This document shows, one piece after another, positions 1-8,730 of a stretch of DNA of 64,000 bases. Positions within the stretch are counted from its first letter, which is position 1. Each line of letters begins with the position of its first letter. The position numbers and the translations under genes were made by a program. Under the pieces are notes generated by a model, which was not told the DNA's origin, ran no database searches, and worked only from the letters and a program-made list of their open reading frames with translations. The stretch comes from Moritella sp. 5 (lineage in GTDB: Bacteria > Pseudomonadota > Gammaproteobacteria > Enterobacterales > Moritellaceae), in NCBI RefSeq assembly GCF_018219455.1, contig NZ_CP056122.1, positions 3,286,001-3,350,000 of the forward strand, written 5' to 3'.

Positions 1-546
1 CATATCGTCAGCCAAGATAGTACCCATACCATTTTCAGCACAAAAGCTAAGCCAATTTACCCCATCCACTTGATACGGATAAAGTGATTGAACAAACAGT
101 TTTTCATGGTGAGACTCTTTGTGTTGATTAGTTCTTAGCTGATCAATGAGATCCGATGGAATCTCGCTAATTAGTCCTTCTTGAAAAAGAGAACGGAGAA
201 GTTTAATCAATTTGGGTAATGGTAAATTCCCAAACGCCACTTCTAAATGCTCAGTTACCCTAGAACTTACAAAACAAACTCGATGCTTATCTAAAATAAA
301 GTAACCACTCTTTGCAAGAGTATTTATCTGTTCCGAATTCAAAAGTTTATCTCTAAAACTTAGGATAAAACTAGGTGTAGGCGAAAGCTTAAATACGAAT
401 TTTATTTGAGCAGGCCGTTTTGAAACAACAAATTCAGTATTAGTACCATCTAACGACGCTGTAAATTTACCAAGTCTAAACACTGCCTCAGGAGTAAGTT
501 CTTCACAGTTCTGTTCAACGACGCCGTTATTGATTATGTAGTTCAT
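1..546 (-). CDS. SNF2-family helicase, N-terminal part (cut by window edge)
   Basis: Reading the minus strand from an ATG at 546 gives an open frame of 182 codons that runs off the left edge. The last 30 or so residues contain YQVDGVNWLSF and then GTILADDM. This is the start of the Q-like region and Walker A (motif I, normally continuing as GLGKT) of Swi2/Snf2 ATPases. The roughly 150 residues before it are a variable N-terminal region I do not recognise. A Shine-Dalgarno-like AGGAATAG lies just upstream of the ATG. The gene is divergent from the Dcm-like methyltransferase at 657, with about 110 bp between them. SNF2 helicases next to DNA methyltransferases are common in restriction-like and DISARM-like defence loci, so a defence role is a reasonable inference. 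The catalytic core and other partners lie outside the window. Confidence 0.75.
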   Translation of the reverse strand, partial: MNYIINNGVVEQNCEELTPEAVFRLGKFTASLDGTNTEFVVSKRPAQIKFVFKLSPTPSFILSFRDKLLNSEQINTLAKSGYFILDKHRVCFVSSRVTEHLEVAFGNLPLPKLIKLLRSLFQEGLISEIPSDLIDQLRTNQHKESHHEKLFVQSLYPYQVDGVNWLSFCAENGMGTILADDM

Positions 547-562
547 AGACTATTCCTATATA

Positions 563-640
563 CCAGGTCAACAACAGGATAACCCTTGCATTTTATTATG
601 TATAAATATACAGTTGCATTGTTGCCGGGTAAAAAACCGG
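563..640. promoter_or_regulatory. Divergent control region with possible methyltransferase self-regulation sites
   Basis: The short gap between the SNF2 gene and the methyltransferase contains one CCAGG site (563-567) and two CCGG tetranucleotides (625-628 and 637-640) separated by 8 bp. The second pair sits just before the methyltransferase start. Dcm/EcoRII/SsoII-type enzymes methylate CCWGG or CCNGG, and those with an N-terminal helix-turn-helix can repress their own promoter. A self-regulation role is inference. Confidence 0.3.
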
Positions 641-656
641 ATATTTAAACGTGAAT

Positions 657-1979
657 ATGGTGCATAAATTGAATACATCAAAGTATATCAAAGAGTTAAG
701 AAAAAATCTTGGGCTAGGTCAACGTGAGCTAGCAAATTTGATAGGTTTAGGAAAAGACGGCGAACGAACAATTAGAGGTTGGGAGGCTGGAGAACATACA
801 CCTTCCCCACTAAAATGGGGTAAAATTGTAGATCTCGAAAAAAAAATGCAAGATTCCTACGATAACGCCCCATTAAAACAAGCTGAAATAAACGATTCCG
901 ACTTTCGATTTATCGACCTTTTTGCTGGTATCGGAGGCATCCGCTATCCTTTTCAACAGTTAGGTGGTCATTGTGTGTTCACTTCTGAATGGGACAAGTT
1001 TGCCCAAAAAACCTATCTAGCCAATTACGGTGATATGCCAAATGGCGATATCACTCAAATCGCAGCTAAGGATATTCCAGATCATGAAATCCTTCTCGGT
1101 GGTTTCCCATGCCAAGCTTTTTCACAGGCAGGTTTAGGTCAAGGTTTTAGTGATACTCGAGGAACAATGTTCTTTGAGGTTCAGCGCATTTTGACAGAGA
1201 AAAAACCAAAAGCCTTTTTACTTGAGAACGTTAAGCAGCTAAGAGGTCACGACAAAGGTCGCACTCTAAAAATGATCTTAGATATCTTACAAGGTAAACA
1301 TGAACAAGAAATTCCAGACGATATTCCAATGAGTGAAGAAGCTCGCCATGCTTTGGCTGAAAAGTTGAATTATTGGGTTGATGTTCGTGTATTAAGGGCT
1401 GGTGACTTTGGAGCACCTCAAAACCGAGAACGAATTTTCATCATCGGGTTTGATAAAGATCAGTATCCAAATGTCGATTTTGATAAAGCGTTTTGTTGGC
1501 CTGAACCACCGAAGACAATTACGCGTGTCGGCAATATTCTACAAACAGAAATAGAATTAAAAGCGGATCAAGAAGAACATGGTAAAGACCGTTTTACTAT
1601 CTCAGATAGACTTTGGGAAGGACACAAAAAACGTAAAGCAGGTCACAAAACAAAAGGAAATGGTTTTGGTTACTCGTTAGTCAACGCAGATAGTGAGTAT
1701 ACGAATACAATCAGTGCTCGATACTATAAAGATGGTTCAGAAATTCTAATTGATCAGAGCCACTTAAATAAAAACCCACGTAAATTAACACCACGTGAAT
1801 GCGCGAGATTACAGGGGTTTCCAGAGAATTTTAAAGTCGATGCTTCATCCCAAAATCAAGTTTATCAGCAGTTCGGTAACTCCGTATGCATGAATGTGAT
1901 TCATGCAGTTGCAAAACAAATGGTGGATACTCTCAAATCTTCTGAACCGTTTACCAATAAACAACGAAAAGCTAGCTAG
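657..1979 (+). CDS. Dcm/EcoRII-type DNA (cytosine-5-)-methyltransferase with N-terminal HTH
   Basis: Transfers methyl from SAM to cytosine C5 in DNA. An XRE-like helix-turn-helix occupies about residues 9-55. The C5-MTase core begins near residue 85 with motif I (DLFAGIGG). It continues with motif IV (GGFPCQAFS, catalytic Cys), motif VI (ENV), motif VIII (QNRERIF), a target-recognition region containing GNGFGYSLV and SARYYKDGSEILID, motif IX (RKLTPRECARLQGFP) and motif X (QFGNSV). The target region closely resembles E. coli Dcm, so CCWGG- or CCNGG-like specificity is likely but not proven. The frame is open from a GTG at 651, but the ATG at 657 is the more likely start. No Vsr or obvious cognate endonuclease follows. 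Its partner may be the divergent SNF2 gene. Confidence 0.92.
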   Translation: MVHKLNTSKYIKELRKNLGLGQRELANLIGLGKDGERTIRGWEAGEHTPSPLKWGKIVDLEKKMQDSYDNAPLKQAEINDSDFRFIDLFAGIGGIRYPFQQLGGHCVFTSEWDKFAQKTYLANYGDMPNGDITQIAAKDIPDHEILLGGFPCQAFSQAGLGQGFSDTRGTMFFEVQRILTEKKPKAFLLENVKQLRGHDKGRTLKMILDILQGKHEQEIPDDIPMSEEARHALAEKLNYWVDVRVLRAGDFGAPQNRERIFIIGFDKDQYPNVDFDKAFCWPEPPKTITRVGNILQTEIELKADQEEHGKDRFTISDRLWEGHKKRKAGHKTKGNGFGYSLVNADSEYTNTISARYYKDGSEILIDQSHLNKNPRKLTPRECARLQGFPENFKVDASSQNQVYQQFGNSVCMNVIHAVAKQMVDTLKSSEPFTNKQRKAS

Positions 1980-2251
1980 CCGTCAGTGAATCAGCCTCAT
2001 CAAAGTGGGGCTGACTATCCCCCTGCGCTTCAAAGTACTTCTTTTCTGAATCGCTATATCGAAACGTTCTGTAATAACACATCAACTCTCTAAATCTTAA
2101 ATCCCGTGTGGACAATTTCACGATAGTTACAACCAACAAGACTGATTTTCTTCTTAGATTACAGCCCTGCTCTTCCATGTTTACTCACATCTAAGCTAAA
2201 CTATTTCTAACTAATCAAAGGACTTGATTAGACAGAACAAAAGGAATTGAA

Positions 2252-3143
2252 ATGAGTGAGATTTTACTGTGCAACAAACCCGTTAAAACCGATGAGCTTG
2301 CCAGTCAGTGTGGCATCGACAGTAGTATGATTTTTGGTGCACAATGCCGCCAACCATCCATGCTGACAGCTTATACGCCCTACCTTATTGGAACTGACCC
2401 ATCACATGCAGCACAAAGCATGGTGAACCAACTGAACAACACAGCGAACAATCGCGAGCTCACCAATATTGCATTGTCCTTTGGTGGCGACAATACCCTT
2501 GCCATCGCAGACATTTCAGTAAAACTACAAGAATTGGGTGTAGGTTCGATGGGTGCTGCTACCAGCTTTTACGGTAATCGAGTTGGCGGTTTTAGCGAAG
2601 CAGAAAGCAATGGCCGCTTTCCAAAAGATGCAGCAAGGCTTTCACCATGAATTAAAAGCGGTAACAGGTGCGAATAAATCTGCACGCGGCACACCGCTCA
2701 CCAGCGGTACTCGCGCGACAAACATCGCCAGAAGCAGCCGTAACGTGGCAAAATTAGACATCGTTTCACAAGTTCAAACCAGTAACTTAGTTAAGTTTAG
2801 CCAATATACCAAATTCCTCGGCAATGGCCTTGCTGTTATCGACTTTGGTAGTCGCGTTGGGAATATTCACAACAGTTATAAAGCTGGCGGCAACTGGGAA
2901 CGCGAGATGTTTATTGAGTCGAGTAGTTTTATTGCCGCAACTGTTGCTGGTACTCTAGCTGTAGATGCAGGAAGTGCAGCACTGGCCTTTCTCATGGTCG
3001 CAACGCCCGCAGGATGGGTTGGATTAGTTATCGGCGGCATAGCCGTTGTAGGTATTGCAGCAGGTGCATCTATATGGGCAAATGGGTTAGCTAAAGCAGA
3101 TGCTGGTCATTGGTACGATCACATAATAAATTGGATTGATTAA
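2252..3143 (+). pseudogene. Small secreted-toxin-like protein with hydrophobic C-terminus, frameshifted
   Basis: Two overlapping frames look like one gene. Frame A (2252-2650) gives a soluble N-terminal region beginning MSEILLCNKPVKTDE. Frame B (open from 2553 to 3143) continues with AKQKAMAAFQKMQQGFHHELK and ends in a Gly/Ala-rich hydrophobic segment (GWVGLVIGGIAVVGIAAGA) before GHWYDHIINWID. Removing one T from the TTTT run at 2590-2593 joins them into a single protein of about 296 residues (NRVGG-LAKQKAM). So this is a +1 frameshift: a real mutation, a sequencing error, or less likely programmed. The hydrophobic C-terminal segment followed by a small membrane protein resembles membrane-disrupting type VI effector and immunity pairs, but I recognise no defined toxin domain. 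Confidence 0.6.
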
Positions 3144-3145
3144 TA

Positions 3146-3538
3146 ATGAGTTTACTCTCTACTCTTTTTGCAATTAGCGTCGCTTTTGCATTTATAGCCT
3201 GCATTATGTATATCATCTTCGGGCAAGTAACAGTTAGAAAATTAAGAAAAAACCCTGAGACTAAGGATAAGCTAGGTTTTGAATTCGTCAGTGGTTGGGA
3301 CATTATTAAAGTGGCTCAAGCACTATCATTGCCACGCTTTATGACTGATAAGTTTAAACAAAGTCCATTATCAGGCTTGTTTGCCGATGCTGATATATTA
3401 TCAGAGCACACGACTCGTTTTGACAGAGTATTAGCTCGGCTATTTTATTGGTTATATGCAATTTCAGGGTTCTCTATGATATTGCTAATGTTGCTTGATG
3501 TTACAGGGTTATTTGATTACATCGAATCGTTAGCGTAA
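3146..3538 (+). CDS. Small membrane protein, possible immunity partner of the upstream gene
   Basis: 130 residues with a strong N-terminal membrane segment (about residues 4-27), a charged central region, and a second hydrophobic segment near the C-terminus (about 99-118, YWLYAISGFSMILLMLLDV). It starts 2 bp after the stop of the upstream frameshifted gene, so the two are probably cotranscribed. Small two-span proteins directly downstream of membrane-acting effectors often act as immunity proteins in the inner membrane. That role is inferred from position and topology only; I recognise no family. Confidence 0.65.
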   Translation: MSLLSTLFAISVAFAFIACIMYIIFGQVTVRKLRKNPETKDKLGFEFVSGWDIIKVAQALSLPRFMTDKFKQSPLSGLFADADILSEHTTRFDRVLARLFYWLYAISGFSMILLMLLDVTGLFDYIESLA

Positions 3539-3696
3539 CGAAAAAAACCCAGCCATCTAATGGGAGTGCTGATATAACCACATTAAGATAATAATTTACC
3601 TCGATTTCACCTCCAAACATGTCAACTGTGAAAAACAATTAACATAGTTGAAACAACTATGGCAAGTGGTCACCACGCTATATTATGCCTCACATA

Positions 3697-3714
3697 TCGC
3701 ATTGCAAAATGCGA
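3697..3714. promoter_or_regulatory. LuxO-like activator site (module 1)
   Basis: An inverted repeat TCGCATT-GCAA-AATGCGA contains TTGCAAAATGCGA at 3702-3714. This is one mismatch from the LuxO consensus TTGCA-W3-TGCAA as I remember it. It lies about 70 bp upstream of the -24 element of the sigma-54 promoter, at the usual place for an enhancer-binding-protein site. The same element precedes modules 2 and 3 at the same spacing. Confidence 0.6.
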
Positions 3715-3774
3715 ATACACCCAAAAACAATCCTGTGAAAATCATAATCCATTGTTTATTAACAGATATAAAGA

Positions 3775-3790
3775 TGGCACTTCATTTGCA
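3775..3790 (+). promoter_or_regulatory. Sigma-54 promoter of LruC module 1
   Basis: TGGCAC-N5-TTGCA with exact GG-N10-GC spacing is a textbook -24/-12 sigma-54 promoter. Transcription should begin near 3800, leaving a leader of about 90 nt before the lipoprotein ATG at 3890. An IHF-like stretch (AATCCATTGTTTA, 3747-3759) lies between the upstream palindrome and the promoter. Confidence 0.75.
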
Positions 3791-3889
3791 ATATCACTTA
3801 CAAGATTCGAGGGAACCGTAATATTAGTTTGTTGCTAAAAAATTCTTGGATTTTAATTTACGAAACTTAATAAAATTAAGGTGTAAGCT

Positions 3890-4396
3890 ATGAAGAAAAC
3901 TCCTCTTGTATTTTTTATGACATCTATATTACTCGCCGGTTGTGGCGGTGATGACTCAAGCCCTGGAGGTAACGCAAGTAACTCGGTAGCCAATGGGAGC
4001 ACCAGTAGTGCCGCTTCTACACCAGCCCTTTTTTCAGACACAATAATACCAGCTGGATTTAACTGGGAGATGCGAAGTTCGGAATTCGTTAACTTTAAGC
4101 ATGTCAGTAACATTAGCCAACCTGCTGGTGTTCCACTTAGCGTTTCTGGAAAACATTATATCGAAATCTACAGTATTGATGAAAACAACACGACCAGTAC
4201 AACGCCCTTCTTAAAAGCCATGACCAACAAACAGGGGGAGGCAAAACTATTGCTAACGCTTTTAAATTCATGGAAAGGCATCACGGTGAAGACTCAACTC
4301 GACGATTCAGTTTGCATCAATACATTAGACAAAGAACAAATAACAGCAACACAAGTGCTTGGTTGTAAAGTTATTCTTGATTCTGACTTATTATAA
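3890..4396 (+). CDS. Lipoprotein partner of LruC protein, module 1
   Basis: 168 residues. The signal peptide ends in lipobox LLAGC, with the lipidated Cys at about 18; Gly follows it, which suggests outer-membrane sorting. A Ser/Asn/Gly-rich linker (about 20-46) leads to a beta-rich domain starting at FNWEM, with KHYIEIYSIDENN and a GEAKLLLTLL strand. It ends with two Cys (VCINTLDKEQITAT, VLGC). The pattern resembles the domain that precedes LruC in fused LruC proteins of other phyla, so here it may be split off as a separate gene; that is inference. The LruC gene starts 14 bp downstream. AAGGTG upstream supports the ATG. Confidence 0.8.
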   Translation: MKKTPLVFFMTSILLAGCGGDDSSPGGNASNSVANGSTSSAASTPALFSDTIIPAGFNWEMRSSEFVNFKHVSNISQPAGVPLSVSGKHYIEIYSIDENNTTSTTPFLKAMTNKQGEAKLLLTLLNSWKGITVKTQLDDSVCINTLDKEQITATQVLGCKVILDSDLL

Positions 4397-4410
4397 AGGT
4401 AGATATCGGT

Positions 4411-6132
4411 ATGCATAAATTTAAATTAAATAAGCTCTGCTGTCTTGGTCTAATGGCATTATCAAGTTCGGTATTCACAAACTCAGCCCTCGCCCTCGCG
4501 ACAACAGAAGGTACAGTCAACAATGGTGATGGTACGTTCACCTATACACAAAAAATTGATGTATCCAGTACCGCTCCGCATTATAGCCCCCCAGCATCAG
4601 GCGGTTTTAATATTTCATCTGGTTATAACAACGATTTCGGTTGGCAACACAGTTTTGCAGACGTGATAAGCAACCCTTTAGTGCAAATTCAAACTGCGAC
4701 ATTACTCATTCGAGCCTATGATGTTGACTCAGAAGCCAGCCATGGTCTTTACGGTGAATATGATGGTATCAGTGTTGATGGCGTTGACTTAAACCCTGGT
4801 ATATTACAAGGTACAAATAATACGTGGTCTGAAACCCCATTTGATGTGCCTATTTCCTATATTACGGATGATGGATTAATCAATACATTTATCGATATTG
4901 ATATGAACACAGAGGGTTCGTGGGTAACAAAACTGGATTACAGTTTACTCACGATTACCTATATGGAGACAAGCAATAGTCCACCATTCAAACCAGAATT
5001 ATCAATGTCGCCATCGAGTTGCGACGCGACAACTGCAAGTGATCTGGTTGTTTCTGTAACAGGTCCAACACCCGCAGATCCTGATGGCGATACCGTAAGC
5101 TACCTATATCGTTGGTATGTGGATATCGGTCAAGGTAATGTGGTTGACGATGAAGTTGCAGGTAAAACAGATCACCAAGGTGATACTGTATTATCAAGTC
5201 AGACTGTCGACGGAGAAACATGGCGTGCGCAAGTTACAGCTGTTGATTCAAACGGCCTAGTGAGTGATCCTGAATTCTCGACATGGATCTCGATTAGTAC
5301 CGATTGTGACGGTGATGGTGTAGACGATAATGTCGATGATTACCCTACCGATCCAGAACGCGCCTTTAATAATTATTACCCTGAAGGAACGCTAGGGTAT
5401 GAGGATCTATGGCCTGATAAAGGTGATTATGACTTCAATGATTTTGTACTTCGTCATACATTCAATAAAATCACAAATGCGGATGGGAATATAAAAGAAA
5501 TTGAGATGGTAGGCTCTGCAGTTGCTCGTGGTGCGAGTTATGCAAATGCATTTGCGATTAGTTTACCAGGCACTGAAGGAGCTAATATTGAAAGCTCGAA
5601 TGTGACCATTGACGGTAGCGCAAGCGCCCTAACACCTGAAGCTGGCCATACTGGTGAAGCGGTGATGGTACTGATCGATAATGTGTTCGATGTATTACCG
5701 ACTGGCCCGTTTCTTTACTACAACACCCAAAATGGTGATGATAGGTCGTTAATATCAGTCGCGTTCAATGCTGTATTTACGACACCAGTTACTGTCGCGG
5801 CGCTTGGCGACGCACCATACAACGCATTCATCTATCGTGTGGGTGAACGAGGTAAAGAAATTCATCTGATGGATAAAACGCCAACTGATTTAGCTAATCT
5901 CGCCTTACTGAGTACAGGTGATGATGTTTCAGATGTTGGTACGGCTACTTACTATCAAACAACAGATGGTCATCCTTGGGCAATTCTCGTTCCTTCAGCA
6001 TGGAGTCACCCATATGAATATATCGATGTATTACTTGCTTATCCACAAATGCAAGTATGGGCAGAAAGTGGCGGTGTAACGCACCCAACTTGGTATAATT
6101 TCCCTAACAATACGTATTGTTGGAAATGCTGA
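4411..6132 (+). CDS. LruC domain-containing secreted protein, module 1
   Basis: 573 residues. Signal peptide (about 1-30, ending ALALA). A beta-rich N-terminal domain (about 35-185) has a GEYDGISVDGVDLNPG motif. An Ig/PKD-like domain (about 190-298) carries DPDGD. A thrombospondin-3-like calcium motif follows (DCDGDGVDDNVDD, about 298-310). The C-terminal LruC domain (about 318-573) has EDLWPDKGDYDFNDFV. The protein ends in CWKC. The role of LruC domains is not well established; they occur in exported or surface proteins, and the Asp-rich motifs suggest Ca2+ binding. Cotranscribed with the upstream lipoprotein and followed by a strong terminator. From about 5304 on, the sequence is nearly identical to module 2. 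Confidence 0.88.
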   Translation: MHKFKLNKLCCLGLMALSSSVFTNSALALATTEGTVNNGDGTFTYTQKIDVSSTAPHYSPPASGGFNISSGYNNDFGWQHSFADVISNPLVQIQTATLLIRAYDVDSEASHGLYGEYDGISVDGVDLNPGILQGTNNTWSETPFDVPISYITDDGLINTFIDIDMNTEGSWVTKLDYSLLTITYMETSNSPPFKPELSMSPSSCDATTASDLVVSVTGPTPADPDGDTVSYLYRWYVDIGQGNVVDDEVAGKTDHQGDTVLSSQTVDGETWRAQVTAVDSNGLVSDPEFSTWISISTDCDGDGVDDNVDDYPTDPERAFNNYYPEGTLGYEDLWPDKGDYDFNDFVLRHTFNKITNADGNIKEIEMVGSAVARGASYANAFAISLPGTEGANIESSNVTIDGSASALTPEAGHTGEAVMVLIDNVFDVLPTGPFLYYNTQNGDDRSLISVAFNAVFTTPVTVAALGDAPYNAFIYRVGERGKEIHLMDKTPTDLANLALLSTGDDVSDVGTATYYQTTDGHPWAILVPSAWSHPYEYIDVLLAYPQMQVWAESGGVTHPTWYNFPNNTYCWKC

Positions 6133-6165
6133 TAACTTATAATTGATAATTGATCAACACACGCC

Positions 6166-6192
6166 AAGCCTAGGTTAACCCCTAGGCTTTTT
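6166..6192 (+). terminator. Rho-independent terminator after module 1
   Basis: Perfect stem AAGCCTAGG / CCTAGGCTT with a six-base loop, followed by further Ts. It sits 34 bp after the LruC stop and separates modules 1 and 2 as transcription units. Confidence 0.85.
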
Positions 6193-6217
6193 AACTACTC
6201 GCTTAGTGCCTACCCCT

Positions 6218-6241
6218 AATTTGCATTGCAAAATGCAAATT
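6218..6241. promoter_or_regulatory. LuxO-like activator site (module 2), perfect palindrome
   Basis: Ten-base arms AATTTGCATT and AATGCAAATT around GCAA. It contains TTGCAAAATGCAA at 6226-6238, an exact match to the remembered LuxO consensus TTGCA-W3-TGCAA. Its centre is about 70 bp upstream of the -24 element of the next sigma-54 promoter. Confidence 0.7.
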
Positions 6242-6299
6242 AATCACGTCCCCCTCCCTATCAAAACTTTAACCCATTGTTTATTAACAGATATAAAGA

Positions 6300-6315
6300 T
6301 GGCACTTCATTTGCA
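6300..6315 (+). promoter_or_regulatory. Sigma-54 promoter of LruC module 2
   Basis: TGGCAC-N5-TTGCA, identical to module 1, with GG-N10-GC spacing. The region from about 6274 to the lipoprotein start is essentially identical to the module 1 leader. Confidence 0.75.
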
Positions 6316-6414
6316 ATATCACTTACAAGATTCGAGGGAACCGTAATATTAGTTTGTTGCTAAAAAATTCTTGGATTTTAATTTACGAAACTTAATAAAA
6401 TTAAGGTGTAAGCT

Positions 6415-6921
6415 ATGAAGAAAACTCCTCTTGTATTTTTTATAACGTCGATATTACTCGCCGGTTGTGGCGGTGATGACTCAAGCCCTGGAGGTAACGC
6501 GAGTAACTCGGTAGCCAATGGGAGCACCAATAGTACGGCTTCTACACCAGCTCTTTTTTCAGACATCATAATACCAGCTGGATTTAACTGGGAGATGCGA
6601 AATTCGGAATTTGTTAACTTTAAGCACGTCAGTACAATTAGCCAAGGAAACGGCGCTCCTCTTCGTATCACAGGTAAACATTATATCGAAGTCTACAGCA
6701 TTGATGAAAACAACAAAGCCAGTACAAAACCCATCTTAAAAGCCATGACCAACAGACAAGGGGAAGCAAAACTATTGCTAACGCTTCTAAATTCATGGAA
6801 AGGCATCACGGTGAAGACTCAACTCGACGATTCAGTTTGCATCAATACATTAGACAAAGAACAAATAACAGCAACACAAACGCTTGGTTGTGACGTTGTA
6901 GTTGATTCTGACTTATTATAA
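6415..6921 (+). CDS. Lipoprotein partner of LruC protein, module 2
   Basis: 168 residues. Same architecture as the module 1 lipoprotein: lipobox LLAGC, low-complexity linker, FNWEM domain and two C-terminal Cys. The first 50 or so and last 45 or so residues are nearly identical to copy 1. The centre (about residues 65-95) diverges; its NGAPL version is shared with copy 3, a mosaic pattern that suggests recombination between copies. It starts 14 bp before the LruC gene's ATG and should sit in the outer membrane or be exported as its partner. Confidence 0.8.
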   Translation: MKKTPLVFFITSILLAGCGGDDSSPGGNASNSVANGSTNSTASTPALFSDIIIPAGFNWEMRNSEFVNFKHVSTISQGNGAPLRITGKHYIEVYSIDENNKASTKPILKAMTNRQGEAKLLLTLLNSWKGITVKTQLDDSVCINTLDKEQITATQTLGCDVVVDSDLL

Positions 6922-6935
6922 AGGGAGATATCGGT

Positions 6936-8651
6936 ATGCATAAATTTAAATTAAATAAGCTCTGCTGTCTTGGTCTAATGGCATTATCAAGTTCGGTATT
7001 CACAAACTCAGTCCTTGCCCTAGCAACAACAGAAGGTACGATCAATAATGGTGATGGTACCTTCACCTATACACAAAAAATTGATATAAATAGTACCGCG
7101 CCACATTATACGCCACCAGCTTCAGGTGGTTTTAGTATTTACAGTAACTATACTGAAGATTTTGGTTGGCAACATAGCTTCGCAGACATTATCTCGAATC
7201 CGTTAGTCCAAATACAAGGTGCGACATTGCTGATTAGGGCTTTTGACGTAGACTCAGAAGCATATCATGGTACAGGTGGTGAATATGATGGTATTAGTAT
7301 TGATGGTGTCGATTTAAATCCAGGTCTATTACAAGGTACTGATGATACATGGTCTGAAACTACATTTGATGTGCCAACATCTACTATTACAGATGATGGA
7401 TTCATCAATACGTTTGTCGATATCGATATGAATGCCTCTGGTTGGCTGACAGAACTCGATTATAGCTTACTCACTATTACATATATTGAAACAAGTAATA
7501 ATCCACCATTCCAGCCAACATTATCAATGACACCAAGTACCTGTACCCAAGTTACAGATGACTTAGTTGTTAACGTCACAGGCCCGACACCGGAAGATCC
7601 GGACGGCGATGTGGTTACTTACTCATATCGTTGGTTCGTGGATATTGGTCAAGGCAGTGTAGTCGATGATGAGGTCGCAGGTAAGACGGATCATCAAGGC
7701 AATACAGTGCTAGCAAATGAAGTACTCCAAGGTGAAACATGGCGTGTACAGGTCACAGCTGTCGATTCAAATGGTTTAATGAGTGATCAATCTGTTGTTA
7801 CATGGGAAGAAATTGGTGTCGATTGTGACGGTGATGGTGTCGACGATAATGTCGATGATTACCCTACCGACCCAGAACGCGCCTTTAATAATTATTACCC
7901 TGAAGGCACACTAGGGTATGAGGATCTATGGCCTGATAAAGGTGATTATGACTTCAATGATTTTGTACTTCGTCATACATTCAATAAAATCACAAATGCG
8001 GATGGGAATATAAAAGAAATTGAGATGGTAGGCTCTGCAGTTGCTCGTGGTGCGAGTTATGCAAATGCATTTGCGATTAGTTTACCTGGTACTGAAGGAT
8101 CTAATATTGAAAGCTCGAATGTGACCATTGACGGTAGCGCAAGCGCCCTAACACCTGAAGCTGGCCATACCGGTGAAGCGGTGATGGTACTGATCGACAA
8201 TGTGTTCGATGTATTACCGGCTGGCCCGTTTCTTTACTACAACACCCAAAATGGTGATGATAGGTCGTTAATATCAGTCGCGTTCAATGCTGTATTTACG
8301 ACGCCAGTTACTGTCGCGGCACTTGGCGACGCACCATACAACGCATTCATCTATCGTGTGGGTGAACGAGGTAAAGAAATTCATCTGATGAATAAAACGC
8401 CAACTGATTTAGCTAATCTCGCGTTACTGAGTACAGGTGATGATGTTTCAGATGTTGGTACGGCTACTTACTATCAAACAACAGATGGTCATCCTTGGGC
8501 AATTCTCGTTCCTTCAGCATGGAGTCACCCATATGAATATATCGATGTATTACTTGCTTATCCACAAATGCAAGTATGGGCAGAAAGTGGCGGTGTAACG
8601 CACCCAACTTGGTATAATGTCCCTAACAATACGTATTGTTGGAAATGCTGA
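6936..8651 (+). CDS. LruC domain-containing secreted protein, module 2
   Basis: 571 residues. Signal peptide (about 1-30), beta-rich domain with GEYDGISIDGVDLNPG, Ig/PKD-like domain with DPDGD, calcium-type DCDGDGVDDNVDD motif, LruC domain with EDLWPDKGDYDFNDFV, CWKC end. The Ig-like domain is more similar to copy 3 (TLSMTPSTCTQ, VTYSYRWFVD). The LruC half is almost identical to copy 1, with only a few residue changes. This points to gene conversion between copies 1 and 2 over the 3' half. Function unknown; probably a secreted or surface Ca2+-binding structural protein. Confidence 0.88.
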   Translation: MHKFKLNKLCCLGLMALSSSVFTNSVLALATTEGTINNGDGTFTYTQKIDINSTAPHYTPPASGGFSIYSNYTEDFGWQHSFADIISNPLVQIQGATLLIRAFDVDSEAYHGTGGEYDGISIDGVDLNPGLLQGTDDTWSETTFDVPTSTITDDGFINTFVDIDMNASGWLTELDYSLLTITYIETSNNPPFQPTLSMTPSTCTQVTDDLVVNVTGPTPEDPDGDVVTYSYRWFVDIGQGSVVDDEVAGKTDHQGNTVLANEVLQGETWRVQVTAVDSNGLMSDQSVVTWEEIGVDCDGDGVDDNVDDYPTDPERAFNNYYPEGTLGYEDLWPDKGDYDFNDFVLRHTFNKITNADGNIKEIEMVGSAVARGASYANAFAISLPGTEGSNIESSNVTIDGSASALTPEAGHTGEAVMVLIDNVFDVLPAGPFLYYNTQNGDDRSLISVAFNAVFTTPVTVAALGDAPYNAFIYRVGERGKEIHLMNKTPTDLANLALLSTGDDVSDVGTATYYQTTDGHPWAILVPSAWSHPYEYIDVLLAYPQMQVWAESGGVTHPTWYNVPNNTYCWKC

Positions 8652-8676
8652 TAACTTATAATTGATCACACACGCC

Positions 8677-8703
8677 AAGCCTAGGTTAACCCCTAGGCTT
8701 TTT
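8677..8703 (+). terminator. Rho-independent terminator after module 2
   Basis: Same stem as after module 1 (AAGCCTAGG / CCTAGGCTT, then Ts), placed 25 bp after the LruC stop. Confidence 0.85.
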
Positions 8704-8730
8704 AACATTAGCCCAATCTTCACTCCTAAT

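Noticed and set aside
1-1979. DISARM system
   Set aside because: Only a SNF2 fragment and a C5 methyltransferase are visible; DrmA, DrmB and DrmC would lie outside the window, so the class cannot be assigned.
1972-2178. A 68-residue minus-strand ORF after the methyltransferase
   Set aside because: No recognisable domain, no clear ribosome site and it overlaps the methyltransferase end. I treat it as a chance frame.
3800-3889. A Qrr-type small RNA downstream of the LuxO-like site and sigma-54 promoter
   Set aside because: The 90-nt leader lacks the Qrr core and any terminator hairpin, and leads straight into a lipoprotein ORF. The signal therefore looks like an operon promoter.
6218-6241. 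The GCAA stem-loop as an RNA regulatory hairpin
   Set aside because: It lies upstream of the promoter and so is not transcribed from it; a protein-binding palindrome fits better.
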